From Mycolicibacterium neworleansense (GTDB lineage Bacteria; Actinomycetota; Actinomycetes; Mycobacteriales; Mycobacteriaceae): 64,000 bases of DNA. The notes below the pieces were generated by a model. The model did no database searches. It was given only the letters and a program-made list of their open reading frames with translations, and had not been told where the DNA came from. The stretch lies in the NCBI RefSeq assembly GCF_001245615.1, contig NZ_CWKH01000002.1, positions 1,178,001 through 1,242,000 of the forward strand. The letters run 5' to 3'. How positions within the stretch are numbered: position 1 is the stretch's first letter; each line of letters begins with the position of its first letter. The position numbers were made by a program, and so were the translations under genes. This document shows positions 44,081-53,577 of the stretch, piece after piece.

Positions 44081-44100
44081 ATGTTGGAAGGACTGTGCGG

Positions 44101-44661
44101 ATGCTGACGCCGTTGCCGGCAGAGGATTGGGACGATCAGGTGCGCGAGGCGCTGGCCTCCACGGTGCCGCCGGAGCGCCGCCGACCCGACAAGGCGGGCA
44201 ACGCGCTGTCCACGCTCGTGCGCCACCCGGCACTGGCCGGGGCGTTCCTCCCGTTCAACACCTACCTGCAGAAAGGGTCCACGCTGCCCGAGCGGATCCG
44301 CGAACTCGTCATCCTGCGGACCGCGTTCCACCACGGCTGCGTCTATGAGTGGGGACATCACAGCGCGATGGCCCTGCAGGTCGGGCTCACCGAGGCCGAC
44401 GTCGAGGCGGCCCAAAGTGGCGTGACGGCAGACGAATCCGACCAGGCCGTGCTCGATGCGGTCGACGAGTTGCATGCCGGGTCGCGGATCTCGGCACCGA
44501 CCTGGGAACGCCTGGGGCAGCGTCTCGACGACCGGCAGCGGATGGACCTGATGTTCACCTTCGGTGGTTACAGCACGTTGGCCTTCGCCCTGAACACCTT
44601 CGACGTCCCGCTCGAGGACGGCGCGGGCACCGACGAGTTCTACGCCTCGATGGGGAGCTGA
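44101..44661 (+). CDS. carboxymuconolactone decarboxylase (CMD/AhpD-like) family protein
   Basis: 186 aa with the CMD helical core: RIRELVILRTAFHHGCVYEWGHHSAMAL includes the G-C-x-Y-E-W-x-x-H site, with a single Cys instead of the C-x-x-C of AhpD. ATG 44101 has GGAAGGA 8 nt upstream; GTG 44095 is too close. Followed by a P450 after 1 nt. Part of the TetR-controlled locus. Confidence 0.83.
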   Translation: MLTPLPAEDWDDQVREALASTVPPERRRPDKAGNALSTLVRHPALAGAFLPFNTYLQKGSTLPERIRELVILRTAFHHGCVYEWGHHSAMALQVGLTEADVEAAQSGVTADESDQAVLDAVDELHAGSRISAPTWERLGQRLDDRQRMDLMFTFGGYSTLAFALNTFDVPLEDGAGTDEFYASMGS

Positions 44662-44662
44662 G

Positions 44663-45982
44663 ATGACCGGTATCCAGGACTTTTTCCGCGACGAGAGCCT
44701 CGTGCCCGACCCGTATCCGTTCCTGGCCGGGCTGCGTGGGCGATGCCCGGTGCTGCGGGAACCGCATCAGAACGTGGTGATGGTGACCGGCTACGACGAG
44801 GCCGTCGCGGTGTTCGGCAATGCCGAGACGTTCTCCTCGGCCACCTCGGTGACCGGACCGTTCCCCGGATTTCCGGTCGCGCTGGAAGGGCGCTCCGACG
44901 AGGAGGTCAGCGAACTCATCGACCGCCATCGCGATGAATTGCCGATGAGCGACCAGATCACCACGTTCGACCCGCCCACCCACGGCCGGCACCGCGCGCT
45001 GTTGATGGGCCTGATCACGCCGAAGCGCCTCAAGCAGAACGAGGACTTCATGTGGCGGCTGGCCGACCAGACGCTCGAGCCCTACCTGGCCCGCGGTGGT
45101 GGCGAGTTCATCGGCTTCGCCGGTCCGTTCACGCTTCTGGTGATCGCCGACCTGCTCGGTGTCCCCGAGGACGACCGCGCCGAGTTCGCCGCCCGGATGG
45201 GCGGGCACGATCAGGCCGGCATCGGCAGCACCGCCGAGGAGGCCGTGGAACAGAACCCGCTGGCCTATCTCTACGAGAAGTTCTCGGCCTACATCGCCGA
45301 TCGTCGGGAGAACCCGCGGCAGGACACCCTCACGGAGATGGCCGCCGCGAAGTTCCCCGACGGCTCGACCCCGGAAGTCATCGACGTCGTGCGGCTGGCC
45401 GCCAACCTCTATCTGGCCGGTCAGGAAACCACGGTGCGGCTGCTGAGTTCGGCGCTCAAACTGCTTGCCGAGCGCCAGGATCTGCAGGATCTGCTGCGTG
45501 CCGAACCCGCCCGGATCCCGAACTTCATCGAGGAGGCGTTGCGGTGGGAGAGTCCCATCAAGGGCGACTTCCGGCTGGCGCGGAGCGCGACCACGATCGG
45601 TGAGGTGGAGGTGCCGGCCGGGGCCACGCTGATGGTGTGCAACGGTGCGGCCAACCGGGACCCGCGCCAGTTCGAGAACCCAGACACCTTCGACGTCCAC
45701 CGGCCCAATGCCCGCAGGCACATCGCCTTCGGTCGCGGCGTGCACTCCTGCCCAGGTGCGCCGCTGGCCCGGGCCGAGGCCCGGGTGTGCCTGGAGCGAA
45801 TCCTGGCCCGCACCACACAGATCCGGCTGTCAGAAGCCGAACACGGCCCCGAAGGCGACCGCAGGTTCGAATACGTTCCGACGTACATCTTGCGTGGTCT
45901 GACCGAACTGCACCTGGAACTGACGGTCGATCACACCGCCTTGCGCACCCGTGCCGCGGCCGATTCGGGCATCGGCTCATAA
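44663..45982 (+). CDS. cytochrome P450
   Basis: 439 aa P450. I-helix LYLAGQETTVRLL, E-x-x-R in EEALRWESP, haem loop FGRGVHSCPGAPLAR with C363. Directly behind the CMD gene. The last ~50 bp overlap the convergent EF-G2 gene. Substrate unknown. Confidence 0.92.
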   Translation: MTGIQDFFRDESLVPDPYPFLAGLRGRCPVLREPHQNVVMVTGYDEAVAVFGNAETFSSATSVTGPFPGFPVALEGRSDEEVSELIDRHRDELPMSDQITTFDPPTHGRHRALLMGLITPKRLKQNEDFMWRLADQTLEPYLARGGGEFIGFAGPFTLLVIADLLGVPEDDRAEFAARMGGHDQAGIGSTAEEAVEQNPLAYLYEKFSAYIADRRENPRQDTLTEMAAAKFPDGSTPEVIDVVRLAANLYLAGQETTVRLLSSALKLLAERQDLQDLLRAEPARIPNFIEEALRWESPIKGDFRLARSATTIGEVEVPAGATLMVCNGAANRDPRQFENPDTFDVHRPNARRHIAFGRGVHSCPGAPLARAEARVCLERILARTTQIRLSEAEHGPEGDRRFEYVPTYILRGLTELHLELTVDHTALRTRAAADSGIGS

Positions 45983-48084
45983 CGGGCGAACCCGCGGGTG
46001 AACGCCCCGGCTCCGTGCGAGAGGGACCGCAGGTCGATCGCATAGCGGGTCAGCTCGACCTCGGGAATCTCGGCCTTCACCAGCGTCCGGTCGTCGTCGG
46101 CCTTGTCGGTGCCCAGCACCCGGCCGCGCCGGCCGGCCAGATCGCTCATCACCGCGCCCACCAGATCGTCGGGCACCACCACGGTCACGTCGTCGATCGG
46201 CTCCAGCAGGTTCACCCCCGCCGCCGCGGCCGCCTCACGCAGGGCCAGCCCGCCCGCCATCTGGAACGCGAAATCCGATGAGTCGACGCTGTGCGCCTTG
46301 CCGTCGACCAGCGTCACCCGGATGTCGACGACGGGATACCCGACCTCCGAGCCGACGCCCTTCTCCATCTGGGCCCGCACGCCCTTCTCGACGCTAGGGA
46401 TGAACTGGCGCGGTACGGCCCCGCCGACCACCTTGTCGACGAACTCGAATCCGCTGCCCTCCGGTAGCGGCTCGACCTCGATATCGCAGACCGCGTACTG
46501 GCCGTGGCCGCCGGACTGTTTGACGTGCCGGCCGTGTCCTTTCGCCTTGCCGCCGAGCGTCTCCCGCAGCGGCACCCGCAGCTCCACGGTGTCCACCGAA
46601 ACGCCGTAGCGCCGTGACAGCGCGTCGAGCACCACGCCGGCATGCGCCTCGCCCATGCACCACAGCACGATCTGGTGGGTTTCCGGATTCTGTTCGATGC
46701 GCAGGGTGGGGTCCTCGGCGGCCAGCCGTTGCAGCCCGACCGAGAGCTTGTCCTCGTCGGTCTTGGCGCGGGGCTGCACCGCGATCGGCAGCAGCGGGTC
46801 GGGCATCGTCCATGGCCGCAGTACCAGCGGATCGGACTTGTCGCTGAGCGTGTCGCCGGTCTCGGCGCGGCTGAGCCGGCCGATCGCGCAGATGTCGCCG
46901 GCCACCACCGACGGAGCCGGGCGCTGCTGCTTGCCCAGCGGGAAGGACAGGGTGCCGATGCGCTCGTCCTCGTCGTGGTCGGCGTGGCCGTGCGATCCCT
47001 CGGCCGCCACCGCGTCGTTGAACGCAGAAAAATGGCCCGACACATGCACGGTGGCGTCGGGCCTGATGGTGCCGGAGAACACCCGGACCAGGCTGACCCT
47101 GCCGACATAGGGATCCGACGTCGTCTTCACCACCTCGGCCAGCAGCGGGCCGGACGGATCGCAGTCCATCGGCTTGCGGCCGGCGCCGCCGGCGGTGAAC
47201 ACCTCGGGCAGACGGTGTTCCGGCGGTGACGGGAAGCCGCGGGTGGCGACCTCCAGCAGTTCCAGCGTGCCCACCCCCGATCCGCTGCACACCGGGATCA
47301 CCGGGAAGAACGAGCCGCGGGCCACCGCCTTCTCCAGGTCGGCGATCAACACCGATTCGTCGATCTCCTCGCCACCGAGATAGCGCTCCATCAGCGTCTC
47401 GTCCTCGGACTCCTCGATGATCCCCTCGATCAGGGAGCCGCGCAGTTCGTCGATCTGCTCGTCATACGAGCCGTCGGGCGGGCGGGTGGTGCGGACGCCG
47501 TCGCTGTAGCAGTAGTGCGTGCGAGTCAGCAGCCCGATGACGCCGTCGCCGGCGGGAAAATACAGCGGCGCCACCTTGTCGCCGAAGGCCAACTGGGCGC
47601 CGGCCAGCGCATTGGCATAGTTGGCCCGGGCGTGGTCGAGCTTGGTGATGACGACGGCGCGCGGCATCCCCACCGCTGCGCATTCCTGCCACAACGCCTT
47701 CGTCGGCTCGTCGACGTCTTCGTTGGCCGCGATGACGAACAGCGCACAGTCGGCGGCCCGCAGCCCGGCCCGCAACTCCCCGACGAAATCGGCGTACCCG
47801 GGAGTGTCGATCAGGTTGACTTTGATCCCGTTGTGCTGCAACGGGGCCAGCGCCAAGCCGACCGAGCGTTGCTGGCTGATCTCGGCGTCGTCGAAATCGC
47901 AGACCGTCGACCCGTCGACCACCGAGCCCGCTCGGGTCAACACCCCGGCGGCAACCAGGAGGGCCTCCACGAGCGTGGTCTTGCCTGCGCCCGACGGGCC
48001 GACGAGCACCACGTTGCGAATGGCGGTGGGACTGTCCGCGGTGGGAACAGCCCCGTTGCCGGCCGAGTGTGACTTGTCCGCCAT
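45931..48084 (-). CDS. fusA2: EF-G-like translational GTPase (EF-G2)
   Basis: 717 aa with the EF-G domain order. G1 is G29-P-S-G-A-G-K-T-T, D93-T-P-G in LIDTPGYADF, and G4 is T147-K-L-D150 instead of N-K-x-D. The domain IV loop region (GGHGQYAVCDIEVEPL) and domain V are present. Homologue of the mycobacterial fusA2 type (Rv0120c); neighbours (F420 PPOX, treS, mak) match that locus in M. tuberculosis. The ATG at 48084 has a good AGGAGG. Function in translation is uncertain; it does not replace EF-G. Confidence 0.9.
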   Translation of the reverse strand: MADKSHSAGNGAVPTADSPTAIRNVVLVGPSGAGKTTLVEALLVAAGVLTRAGSVVDGSTVCDFDDAEISQQRSVGLALAPLQHNGIKVNLIDTPGYADFVGELRAGLRAADCALFVIAANEDVDEPTKALWQECAAVGMPRAVVITKLDHARANYANALAGAQLAFGDKVAPLYFPAGDGVIGLLTRTHYCYSDGVRTTRPPDGSYDEQIDELRGSLIEGIIEESEDETLMERYLGGEEIDESVLIADLEKAVARGSFFPVIPVCSGSGVGTLELLEVATRGFPSPPEHRLPEVFTAGGAGRKPMDCDPSGPLLAEVVKTTSDPYVGRVSLVRVFSGTIRPDATVHVSGHFSAFNDAVAAEGSHGHADHDEDERIGTLSFPLGKQQRPAPSVVAGDICAIGRLSRAETGDTLSDKSDPLVLRPWTMPDPLLPIAVQPRAKTDEDKLSVGLQRLAAEDPTLRIEQNPETHQIVLWCMGEAHAGVVLDALSRRYGVSVDTVELRVPLRETLGGKAKGHGRHVKQSGGHGQYAVCDIEVEPLPEGSGFEFVDKVVGGAVPRQFIPSVEKGVRAQMEKGVGSEVGYPVVDIRVTLVDGKAHSVDSSDFAFQMAGGLALREAAAAAGVNLLEPIDDVTVVVPDDLVGAVMSDLAGRRGRVLGTDKADDDRTLVKAEIPEVELTRYAIDLRSLSHGAGAFTRGFARYEPMPESAAARVRKAV

Positions 48085-48159
48085 GGCATTCCTCCTGGTC
48101 CCCTGTTCTCCACCATTCCCCGATGTGACCTGGAGCACAAGTCCCGCCTGCGCCGCTGA

Positions 48160-48588
48160 TCAGACCTGCCAGGAAGACCAGTGTGTGACCTCGACCGTGA
48201 TCACCGGGCCGTTCAGCGCAATGCGCTCGTACTGCGGGTATTTCGCCCGCAAGAGCCCATAGCCCGTGGCCATCTGTTCACCGCTGTGATGGACCGCGGC
48301 GCGTCCGTCGGCCCGCACCCACCACAGGTGCGCCCATTCATCGGAGTAGTGGTCGACGAGCAGACTGACCCGGGCATCGCCTTCGATGTTCACCAGTCGG
48401 CGCAGCCGTTGGGTGGACTTCGGTTTGGCGTCCACCGCGGTGTAGACGGTGGCCGCGGTGTGCGCATCGGCTGGCAGATGGACCGCGAACACCACCGGAA
48501 CCAGATGCGGTGCCCCGTCGGCGCCCAGCGTCGCGAGCACGGCAGAGGGTGCGGTTGCGAATTGGGCCATCGCCTCGAGCCCGGCCAT
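48160..48588 (-). CDS. PPOX-class F420-dependent oxidoreductase (Rv0121c type)
   Basis: 142 aa split beta-barrel protein: [68 protein letters not shown]. The F420/flavin-binding pattern and its place beside fusA2 match Rv0121c. Start ATG 48588; ATG 48570 possible. Substrate unknown. Confidence 0.85.
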   Translation of the reverse strand: MAGLEAMAQFATAPSAVLATLGADGAPHLVPVVFAVHLPADAHTAATVYTAVDAKPKSTQRLRRLVNIEGDARVSLLVDHYSDEWAHLWWVRADGRAAVHHSGEQMATGYGLLRAKYPQYERIALNGPVITVEVTHWSSWQV

Positions 48589-48625
48589 GGACTCAAGCGT
48601 AGGCGGACCCGGGCGTGCGGAGGGG

Positions 48626-49057
48626 TCAGTTGCGGGGATGCCGCGGCTGCGGGGCCACGCTGATCGGCGAACGGGTGACCGGGGTGCGGGTGACACCGAT
48701 CTCGGGTTTCTTGGTCTCGGCGGGCCGTTGGGTGGGGCGGTAGACCGGGGCCTGCCGGGTCTCCGGTGGCGGTGCGGGCGGTGGTTCCGGGGGTGCGGGC
48801 GGCACGCCCACCCGCAGCGACGGCGACGGCGCGGGAGCCGTGGCCGAGCCCGCCGGTGACGGCGTGGTTGCCTGCTCCGGTACAGCCGGTGAATCCCTAA
48901 GCAGCAAAAGCACACCCGAGACCACGATGGCTCCGGCTGCCACCGCGGCGGCGATGATCGCGATCATCGCCGTGCGGGCGCGGTACCACGGCAAAGGCGC
49001 CGGCTTGAAGCTCCAGCCGTCGAGGTCGAAGCCCCCTCCGGGGCCCGGAACTGACAT
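48626..49057 (-). CDS. single-pass membrane protein with Pro-rich tail
   Basis: 143 aa: ~30 cytoplasmic residues, one helix ([21 protein letters not shown]) and a long Pro/Ala/Thr-rich region (about 30% Pro) outside. No family recognised; likely a cell-wall-spanning or scaffold protein. Start ATG 49057 (TTG 49060 next to it). Confidence 0.6.
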   Translation of the reverse strand: MSVPGPGGGFDLDGWSFKPAPLPWYRARTAMIAIIAAAVAAGAIVVSGVLLLLRDSPAVPEQATTPSPAGSATAPAPSPSLRVGVPPAPPEPPPAPPPETRQAPVYRPTQRPAETKKPEIGVTRTPVTRSPISVAPQPRHPRN

Positions 49058-49125
49058 CAAGCGATGCTAGCGCCCGTCGCGATAGGGTGCCGGTGCGCGC
49101 TTGGTGACCATCGGAGGAATTGGCA

Positions 49126-50262
49126 ATGATCGCATCCCGGATCGCGACGGTATCCGCCCTCGCCGTGTCGGCACTCGTCGCGGTGGGCCTGGCGGCGTGC
49201 GCGCCGCCGCAGAAGGATGCCGCCGGTGGCAAGACCGATACTGGGGTCAAGGTCGCCGAGGCCACCTCGGCCGCGGATTTCGGCGGGATGGACAAACTCG
49301 TCGCAGCGGCCAAGGCCGAAGGCGAGCTCAATGTGATTGCCCTGCCGCCGGATTGGGCCAACTACGGCGCCATCATCAAGGCCTTCTCCGAGAAGTACGG
49401 CATCAAGGTGAACTCGGCGCAGCCCGACGGGTCCAGCCAGGAAGAGATCAACGCGGCCAACCAGCAGAAGGGCAAGAGCACGGCGCCCGACGTGTTCGAC
49501 CTCGGACAGTCGGTGGCGCTGGCGAATACGTCGATGTTCGCCCCGTACAAGGTGGCCACGTTCGGCGACATCCCCGACAAGCTCAAGGACCCCGACGGCA
49601 CCTGGGTCAACGACTACGGCGGCTTCATGTCGATCGGGTTCGATTCGACCAAGGTCCCGCCGGTGACCTCGGTCGAGGACCTGCTCAAGCCGGAGTACCA
49701 CGGCAAGGTCGCGCTGAACGGCGACCCGACCCAGGCCGGCGCCGCCTTCGCGGGCGTGCTGATGGCGGCGGTGGCCCAGGGCGGATCGGCCGATGACATC
49801 GCGCCCGGGGTCGAGTTCTTCGCGAAGCTGAACGAAGCGGGCAACTTCCTGCCGCTGGACCCGACCCCGGCCACCATCGAATCGGGACAGACCCCGGTGG
49901 TGATCGACTGGAACTACCTCAACGGCACCGAAAGCCAGAAGGTCCCCGGCTGGCAGGTGATCGTTCCTCACGAGGCCCTGGTCGCCGGGTACTACTACCA
50001 GGCCATCAACAAGGACGCGCCGCATCCGGCCGCGGCCCGGCTGTGGCAGGAGTTCCTGTTCAGCGACGAGGGCCAGAACCTCTACGCCAAGGGCGGGGTC
50101 CGCCCGGTGCGCGCCGACAAGATGATCTTGGCGGGCAGCGCCGACCGTGCGGCGTTCGGTCAGCTGCCGCCCATCGACGGCCCGGTGACCGTGGCGAGCC
50201 AGGAGCAAACCGACAAGGCCAACAAGTATCTGGCCGACAACTGGGCCGAGGCAATCGGTTGA
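49126..50262 (+). CDS. ABC transporter substrate-binding lipoprotein
   Basis: 378 aa. Lipobox V-G-L-A-A-C. Type-I/II periplasmic-binding fold of the Fe3+/polyamine/phosphonate group (GELNVIALPPDWANYGAII, KVPPVTSVEDLLKPEYHGKV, QEFLFSDEGQNLYAKGGVRPV). ATG 49126 has GGAGG at 8 nt; TTG 49120 is too close. First gene of a four-gene importer operon. Confidence 0.88.
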   Translation: MIASRIATVSALAVSALVAVGLAACAPPQKDAAGGKTDTGVKVAEATSAADFGGMDKLVAAAKAEGELNVIALPPDWANYGAIIKAFSEKYGIKVNSAQPDGSSQEEINAANQQKGKSTAPDVFDLGQSVALANTSMFAPYKVATFGDIPDKLKDPDGTWVNDYGGFMSIGFDSTKVPPVTSVEDLLKPEYHGKVALNGDPTQAGAAFAGVLMAAVAQGGSADDIAPGVEFFAKLNEAGNFLPLDPTPATIESGQTPVVIDWNYLNGTESQKVPGWQVIVPHEALVAGYYYQAINKDAPHPAAARLWQEFLFSDEGQNLYAKGGVRPVRADKMILAGSADRAAFGQLPPIDGPVTVASQEQTDKANKYLADNWAEAIG

Positions 50263-50268
50263 GCGCCT

Positions 50269-51141
50269 ATGCCGGCTAGGACTTCCGACCGGGACCTGCG
50301 GGCCCACCTCCGCGACGCGCTGCCACTGCTGCCGTTCGTGGCCGTGGTGACCGTGTTCCTGATCGTGCCCACGGTGACGGTGATCGTGATGGCGTTCTTC
50401 GCCGACGGATCCTTCTCACTGGAGCGCATCGCCGCGCTGTTCTCCGGCACCGCCTTGACCGCGCTCGGCAAGAGCATCGCGCTGTCGGCCAGTACGGCAC
50501 TCATCGGCGCGGTGCTCGGCGCGGTCCTGGCCTGGCTGATCTTCAGCAGTCCGCCGCAGTCGATGCTGCGCCGGGCAGTGCTGGCCCTGTGCAGTGTGCT
50601 GGCTCAGTTCGGCGGCGTGGCACTGGCTTTCGCGTTCCTGGCCACGATCGGCCTCAACGGCGTGCTGACCTTGTGGGTCAAGGAGAACCTCGGCTGGGAC
50701 CTGGCCGGCTCGGGCTGGCTGTACGGTCTGGCCGGGCTCATCGTCGTCTACTCCTACTTTCAGATCCCGCTGATGGTGATCGTGTTCCTGCCCGCCCTCG
50801 AGGGATTGCGCGAACAGTGGCGCGAGGCCGCGGTCAGCCTCGGCGCCTCACGGTGGCAGTACCTGCGCGAGGTCGCCGTGCCGCTGTTGAGCCCGGCCTT
50901 CCTCGGCTCGGCACTGCTGTTGTTCGCCAATGCCTTTGCCGCCTACGCCACCGCGGCCGCCCTGGTCAGCCAGGGCAGCCCGATCGTGCCGCTGTTGATC
51001 CGCGCCGCACTCACCAGCGAGGTGGTACTGGGGCAGTCCGGCTTCGCCTATGCGCTGGCCCTGGAGATGATCGTGGTGGTGGCCGCGGTGATGATCGCCT
51101 ACAACGCGCTGGTCCGCCGGACGGCAAGGTGGCTCAAGTGA
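50269..51141 (+). CDS. ABC transporter permease
   Basis: 290 aa, six to seven helices, with the EAA loop REAAVSLGASRWQYLREVAVPLL. Starts 6 nt after the binding protein and overlaps the next permease by 4 bp (GTGA). Confidence 0.88.
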   Translation: MPARTSDRDLRAHLRDALPLLPFVAVVTVFLIVPTVTVIVMAFFADGSFSLERIAALFSGTALTALGKSIALSASTALIGAVLGAVLAWLIFSSPPQSMLRRAVLALCSVLAQFGGVALAFAFLATIGLNGVLTLWVKENLGWDLAGSGWLYGLAGLIVVYSYFQIPLMVIVFLPALEGLREQWREAAVSLGASRWQYLREVAVPLLSPAFLGSALLLFANAFAAYATAAALVSQGSPIVPLLIRAALTSEVVLGQSGFAYALALEMIVVVAAVMIAYNALVRRTARWLK

Positions 51142-51923
51142 ACCGGTCATTCCATCCGGCTTGGAGATGGGCGCTGTGGGTCCTGTTCGGCCTGTTCTTC
51201 CTGTTTCCCCTCTATGCCATGGCGGACTTCTCCACCCGCAACCTGCTCGCGGGCGGGCGTACCGCCGCGGCCTGGCGCAATCTGGTGGCCGACGAGGCGC
51301 TGTACCACGCCATCCTGATCTCGCTGCTGCTCGCGGTGTTCACCGTCGTCGCGATGCTGGTGCTGCTGGTGCCGACGATGATCTGGGTGCGCCTGCGGGC
51401 CCGGTGGGCCGGGCGGTTCGTGGAGTTTCTGTGCCTGTTGCCGTTGACCATTCCCGCGCTGGTGATCGTGGTGGGCCTGCGCAACGTATACCTGTGGGTG
51501 ACTTACCTTCTCGGCGAATCGGCGCTCACCCTGACGTTCGTGTACGTGGTGCTGGTGCTGCCGTTCGCCTACCGGGCCATCGATTCCGCGCTGGCCGCGA
51601 TCGACCTGCAGACGCTGTCGGAGGCCGCCCGGTCGCTCGGGGCCGGCTGGTGGTCGACGATCGGCCGGGTCATCGTGCCCAACATCTGGTCCGGCATCCT
51701 TTCGGCCGCCTTCATCTCCATCGCGGTGGTGCTCGGTGAGTACACCATCGCCTCGCTGAGCGGCTTCGAGACGCTGCCGGTCCAGATCGTCGCGATCGGC
51801 AAGAGCGACGGACCGACGTCGGTGGCTGCCTCGCTGGCCACCCTGCTGCTCGGATTCGCATTGTTGTTGGTGCTGGCGGCCCTCACCCGTGGCCGCCGCA
51901 GAAGATCAGGAGTCTCAGCGTGA
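51138..51923 (+). CDS. ABC transporter permease
   Basis: 261 aa, six helices; EAA loop SEAARSLGAGWWSTIGRVIVPNI. GTG 51138 start. Overlaps the ATPase gene (GTGA). Pairs with the preceding permease. Confidence 0.88.
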   Translation: MNRSFHPAWRWALWVLFGLFFLFPLYAMADFSTRNLLAGGRTAAAWRNLVADEALYHAILISLLLAVFTVVAMLVLLVPTMIWVRLRARWAGRFVEFLCLLPLTIPALVIVVGLRNVYLWVTYLLGESALTLTFVYVVLVLPFAYRAIDSALAAIDLQTLSEAARSLGAGWWSTIGRVIVPNIWSGILSAAFISIAVVLGEYTIASLSGFETLPVQIVAIGKSDGPTSVAASLATLLLGFALLLVLAALTRGRRRRSGVSA

Positions 51924-52960
51924 GTGTCGGAGCCGGTGTGCGGGTTGAACTTCGTGACCTCACCCGCACCTACGGCAACGTCAACGCACTCGACGGACTG
52001 AACCTGTCCATCGAGCCCGGGGAGTTGGTGGCACTGCTCGGTCCGTCGGGCTGCGGCAAGACCACGGCGCTGCGGATCCTGGCCGGACTGGAGGAGGCCA
52101 GCTTCGGCTCCGTGCTGGTGGGCGGACGTGACCTCAGCTCGGTGCCGGCCAACAAGCGAGACATGGGCATGGTGTTCCAGGCCTACAGCCTGTTCCCGCA
52201 CCTGACCGTGCTGGACAACGTCGCCTTCGGGTTGAAGATGCGCGGAAAAACCAAGCGGGACAGGCTGTCCCGGGCCGCCGACATGCTCGACCTGGTGGGC
52301 TTGGCAGCGCACAAGGGCAAGTTCGCCAGCGAGCTGTCCGGCGGTGAGCAGCAGCGGGTGGCCCTGGCCCGGGCTTTGGCGATCGAGCCGAGGGTGCTGC
52401 TGCTCGACGAGCCGCTGTCGGCACTCGATGCCAAGGTGCGCTCCCAGTTGCGCGACGAGATCCGGCGGGTTCAGCTGGAGGTCGGCACCACGACGTTGTT
52501 CGTCACCCATGACCAGGAAGAGGCCCTGGCGGTTGCGGATCGGGTCGGGGTGATGAGTCACGGCAAACTCGAGCAACTCGCCACCCCGGCCGTGCTCTAT
52601 GCCCGCCCGTCCACCCCGTTCGTCGCCGAGTTCGTAGGTTTGCACAACAAGGTGCGCGCGCGGGTCTCAGGTGGACGGGCCCGCCTGCTGGGCGCCGAGC
52701 TGCCGACCCTGCCCGGGTCGATCACCGCGGGTCCGGGCATCGCGATGCTGCGTCCGGAACAGATCAGGGTGCGCGCCGATCCGGACGGGCCGGTGGTGGT
52801 GGAGTCCGTGGCGTTCCTGGGGCCGACATCCCACGTGTATCTGAGCCTGCCGGACGGCTCGTTGATCCATGCGCAGCTGCCCAGCTCGCGGGCGCGGGCC
52901 TTCGGCCCCGGCGTGACGGTGAACCTCGCGCTGGAGCGGGCGCCGGTGCTGGTGATCTAG
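51920..52960 (+). CDS. ABC transporter ATP-binding protein
   Basis: 346 aa. Walker A GPSGCGKTT (~residues 41-49), Q-loop VFQAYSLFPHL, signature LSGGEQQRVALARAL, Walker B LLLDEPLSALD, H-loop VTHDQEEA, and a C-terminal TOBE domain. It energises the importer above. Ligand likely a polyamine, iron or phosphonate; sequence alone does not decide. Confidence 0.92.
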   Translation: MSVGAGVRVELRDLTRTYGNVNALDGLNLSIEPGELVALLGPSGCGKTTALRILAGLEEASFGSVLVGGRDLSSVPANKRDMGMVFQAYSLFPHLTVLDNVAFGLKMRGKTKRDRLSRAADMLDLVGLAAHKGKFASELSGGEQQRVALARALAIEPRVLLLDEPLSALDAKVRSQLRDEIRRVQLEVGTTTLFVTHDQEEALAVADRVGVMSHGKLEQLATPAVLYARPSTPFVAEFVGLHNKVRARVSGGRARLLGAELPTLPGSITAGPGIAMLRPEQIRVRADPDGPVVVESVAFLGPTSHVYLSLPDGSLIHAQLPSSRARAFGPGVTVNLALERAPVLVI

Positions 52961-52975
52961 CTCAGGCGTCGCGCC

Positions 52976-53545
52976 CTAAACATCCTTGACCGGTTCGATG
53001 CCCAGATCGCGGTAGGTGACCAGGGCCGCGAACGGGACCCCGCGCTTGGCGAACCGCCCGGTCGCGATGTCGCCGCGGTCGACCATCGGGATGACGCCGG
53101 TGACGACGGCGCCGACGGCGGTCACGCGCTCATACGCGATCTCGGTGGAGCCACCGGTGCTGATCACGTCGTCGACCAGCAGCACGCGGGTGCCGGGCTC
53201 GAGCCGGGTGCCCTCGATCCACTGCTCGCGGCCGCGGGACTTCTGCTCCTTGCGCACCGAGAACCAGGCCTTGCCGGTCACCATCGCGACGCCGTGCGCC
53301 AGCGGATCGGCGCCCATGGTCAGCCCGCCGACAGCGTCGAACTCGATGCCGGTCGCCGCCGCGAGATCGGCGACCGCACGGCTGACGACGGCCATCCGCT
53401 CACCGGTGTCGATGGCGAACTTGCCGTCGATGTAGTCGTGGCTCAGCTGTCCGCTGGCCAACCGGAACGGTTCCTCACGGTGTTCGTAACCGCGGGTGCG
53501 GATCAGGTCGAAGGCGGCTTGCCAGGTCTCCGGGCGCTCAGGCAT
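52976..53545 (-). CDS. orotate phosphoribosyltransferase-like (PyrE-type) protein
   Basis: 189 aa PRTase. PRPP loop VLLVDDVISTGGS, FDAVGGLTMGADPLA and AWFSVRKEQKSRGREQWIEG match PyrE-like enzymes (phosphoribosyl transfer to orotate). It differs from the main mycobacterial PyrE, so it may be a paralogue with another base. ATG 53545. Convergent with the ABC operon, 15 bp apart. Confidence 0.78.
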   Translation of the reverse strand: MPERPETWQAAFDLIRTRGYEHREEPFRLASGQLSHDYIDGKFAIDTGERMAVVSRAVADLAAATGIEFDAVGGLTMGADPLAHGVAMVTGKAWFSVRKEQKSRGREQWIEGTRLEPGTRVLLVDDVISTGGSTEIAYERVTAVGAVVTGVIPMVDRGDIATGRFAKRGVPFAALVTYRDLGIEPVKDV

Positions 53546-53577
53546 ACCGCGATCGTATTGCACGGGCTGACGCGGTC

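Noticed and set aside
52961..52975. GGCG-TCG-CGCC as a terminator between the ABC operon and the PyrE-like gene
   Set aside because: A four-base stem is too short.
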